The translations under genes were made by a program, and so were the position numbers. Under the pieces are notes generated by a model. That model searched no databases, was not told the origin of the DNA, and saw only the letters and a list, made by a program, of their open reading frames with translations. From positions 1 through 64,000 of the forward strand of contig CAVYYK010000017.1 of assembly GCA_963772635.1 (NCBI GenBank): DNA of 64,000 nt. Direction: 5' to 3'. Below are positions 63,586 to 64,000 of this stretch, piece after piece (the stretch's first letter is position 1; each line of letters starts with the position of its first letter). Source of the stretch: JAUXFS01 sp963772635. GTDB lineage: Bacteria; Pseudomonadota; Alphaproteobacteria; Rhodospirillales; Defluviicoccaceae.

Positions 63586-64000
63586 TCAGTTGAAGTAGTG
63601 AACACGTTTGGCCGGCGGCAGGATGCTGTTGAGCAGCATCTCCAGCCGGCGCGGGTTCTCCTGGCGGCTCATGGAGACGGCGGCGGTCAGGTAGACGAGG
63701 TTGAGCAACGCTTCGTCCTCCGAGTTGCGCTCCAGCTTCGCCGCCAGCGGCGAAAGCACCATGTTGGCGAGGACGGCGCCGTAGAAAGTGGTCAACAGGG
63801 CCACCGCCATGGCGGGACCGATGGCGGACGGATCATCCAGGTTGCCGAGCATCTGAACCAGTCCGATCAATGTTCCGATCAGCCCCATCGCCGGCGCATA
63901 CTCGGCGGCCTTGCGCAGGATGCCGGCGCCCTTGGCGTGACGCTGCATGGTCGCGTGCAGGTCGCGGCGCATCACCTCCTCGATCTCCGCGATGGGAGCT
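63586..64000 (-). CDS. motA: Flagellar stator protein MotA/PomA type, 5'-truncated by the window
   Basis: The C-terminal ~138 residues are present; the N-terminus lies beyond 64000. The MotA/TolQ/ExbB domain is clear in EYAPAMGLIGTLIGLVQMLG and VALLTTFYGAVLANMVLSPL. The ending ENPRRLEMLLNSILPPAKRV matches PomA-like sequences, which use a sodium or proton channel with MotB. It precedes flbD by 25 bases on the same strand. Confidence 0.9.
   Translation of the reverse strand, partial: APIAEIEEVMRRDLHATMQRHAKGAGILRKAAEYAPAMGLIGTLIGLVQMLGNLDDPSAIGPAMAVALLTTFYGAVLANMVLSPLAAKLERNSEDEALLNLVYLTAAVSMSRQENPRRLEMLLNSILPPAKRVHYFN

Noticed and set aside
1..64000. CRISPR array or rRNA operon
   Set aside because: No regularly spaced direct repeats with unique spacers and no rRNA-like sequence were seen.

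Overview
The window is high-GC bacterial DNA that reads as a motile alphaproteobacterium, most likely Rhodospirillales-like. The evidence is a CtrA orthologue next to fliI-fliJ, a ChpT-type phosphotransferase, an FlbD-type flagellar enhancer-binding protein, a COQ9-like regulator and alphaproteobacterial-style TRAP/TTT transporters. I saw no rRNA or tRNA gene and no CRISPR array. The species cannot be named from sequence alone.

Layout. 0.4-3.5 kb: a coiled-coil protein, a REP-associated (RAYT) transposase between arrays of its own repeats, two tiny membrane proteins and a fliJ-like remnant. 3.6-9.5 kb: a TPR/OmpA protein, then the fliI-fliJ pair divergent from ctrA across a promoter with phased TTAA boxes, then chpT and an hsp20 gene with a possible ROSE-type RNA thermometer. 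9.8-17.9 kb: a MobA paralogue that has lost its active-site signatures, a tamA-tamB pair, a peptidoglycan-binding/CHAP-like protein, a secreted OmpA-family protein, a secreted diheme c-type protein and a TetR/COQ9-like regulator. 18-42.8 kb: a large sugar-acid catabolic island. 42.8-49.2 kb: a REPIN-like repeat cluster, a CHAT protease-STAND NTPase-TPR gene with an uncharacterised partner, and an IS630-family element. 49.2-56.2 kb: lrp/ald, an EAL-domain remnant, a zinc-ribbon protein, a ParD-MNT fusion/HEPN toxin-antitoxin pair, a GST, a PuuB-like oxidase and an IclR remnant. 56.3-64 kb: flagellar genes on the minus strand (motA, flbD, flhA, flhF, flhG, fliK-like and a QueF-like T-fold gene).

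How the catabolic genes fit together. The minus-strand operon rpiR-dctPQM-dgoD-dgoA-dgoK-kdgK-eda-(ABC binding protein) would import a sugar acid and convert galactonate to pyruvate plus glyceraldehyde-3-phosphate. It also supplies the KDG kinase and KDPG aldolase that finish mannonate breakdown. The plus-strand genes run from a TTT transporter (tctCBA) through two dehydrogenases, an LgoD-like zinc dehydrogenase, a second TRAP system and ManD. Ldh-family and UxuB-like dehydrogenases and an IlvD/EDD sugar-acid dehydratase follow. Fructuronate -> mannonate -> KDG -> KDPG is complete within the window.

Data-quality caveat. At least 25 reading-frame breaks interrupt otherwise well-conserved proteins, and nearly all are repaired by removing one base, often a C just before a G. 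This looks more like a systematic sequence error than gene decay. Genes so affected are annotated over their full extent with the breaks noted. The fliJ-like, EAL and IclR remnants are different: they are truncated as well as shifted, and look like true gene fragments.
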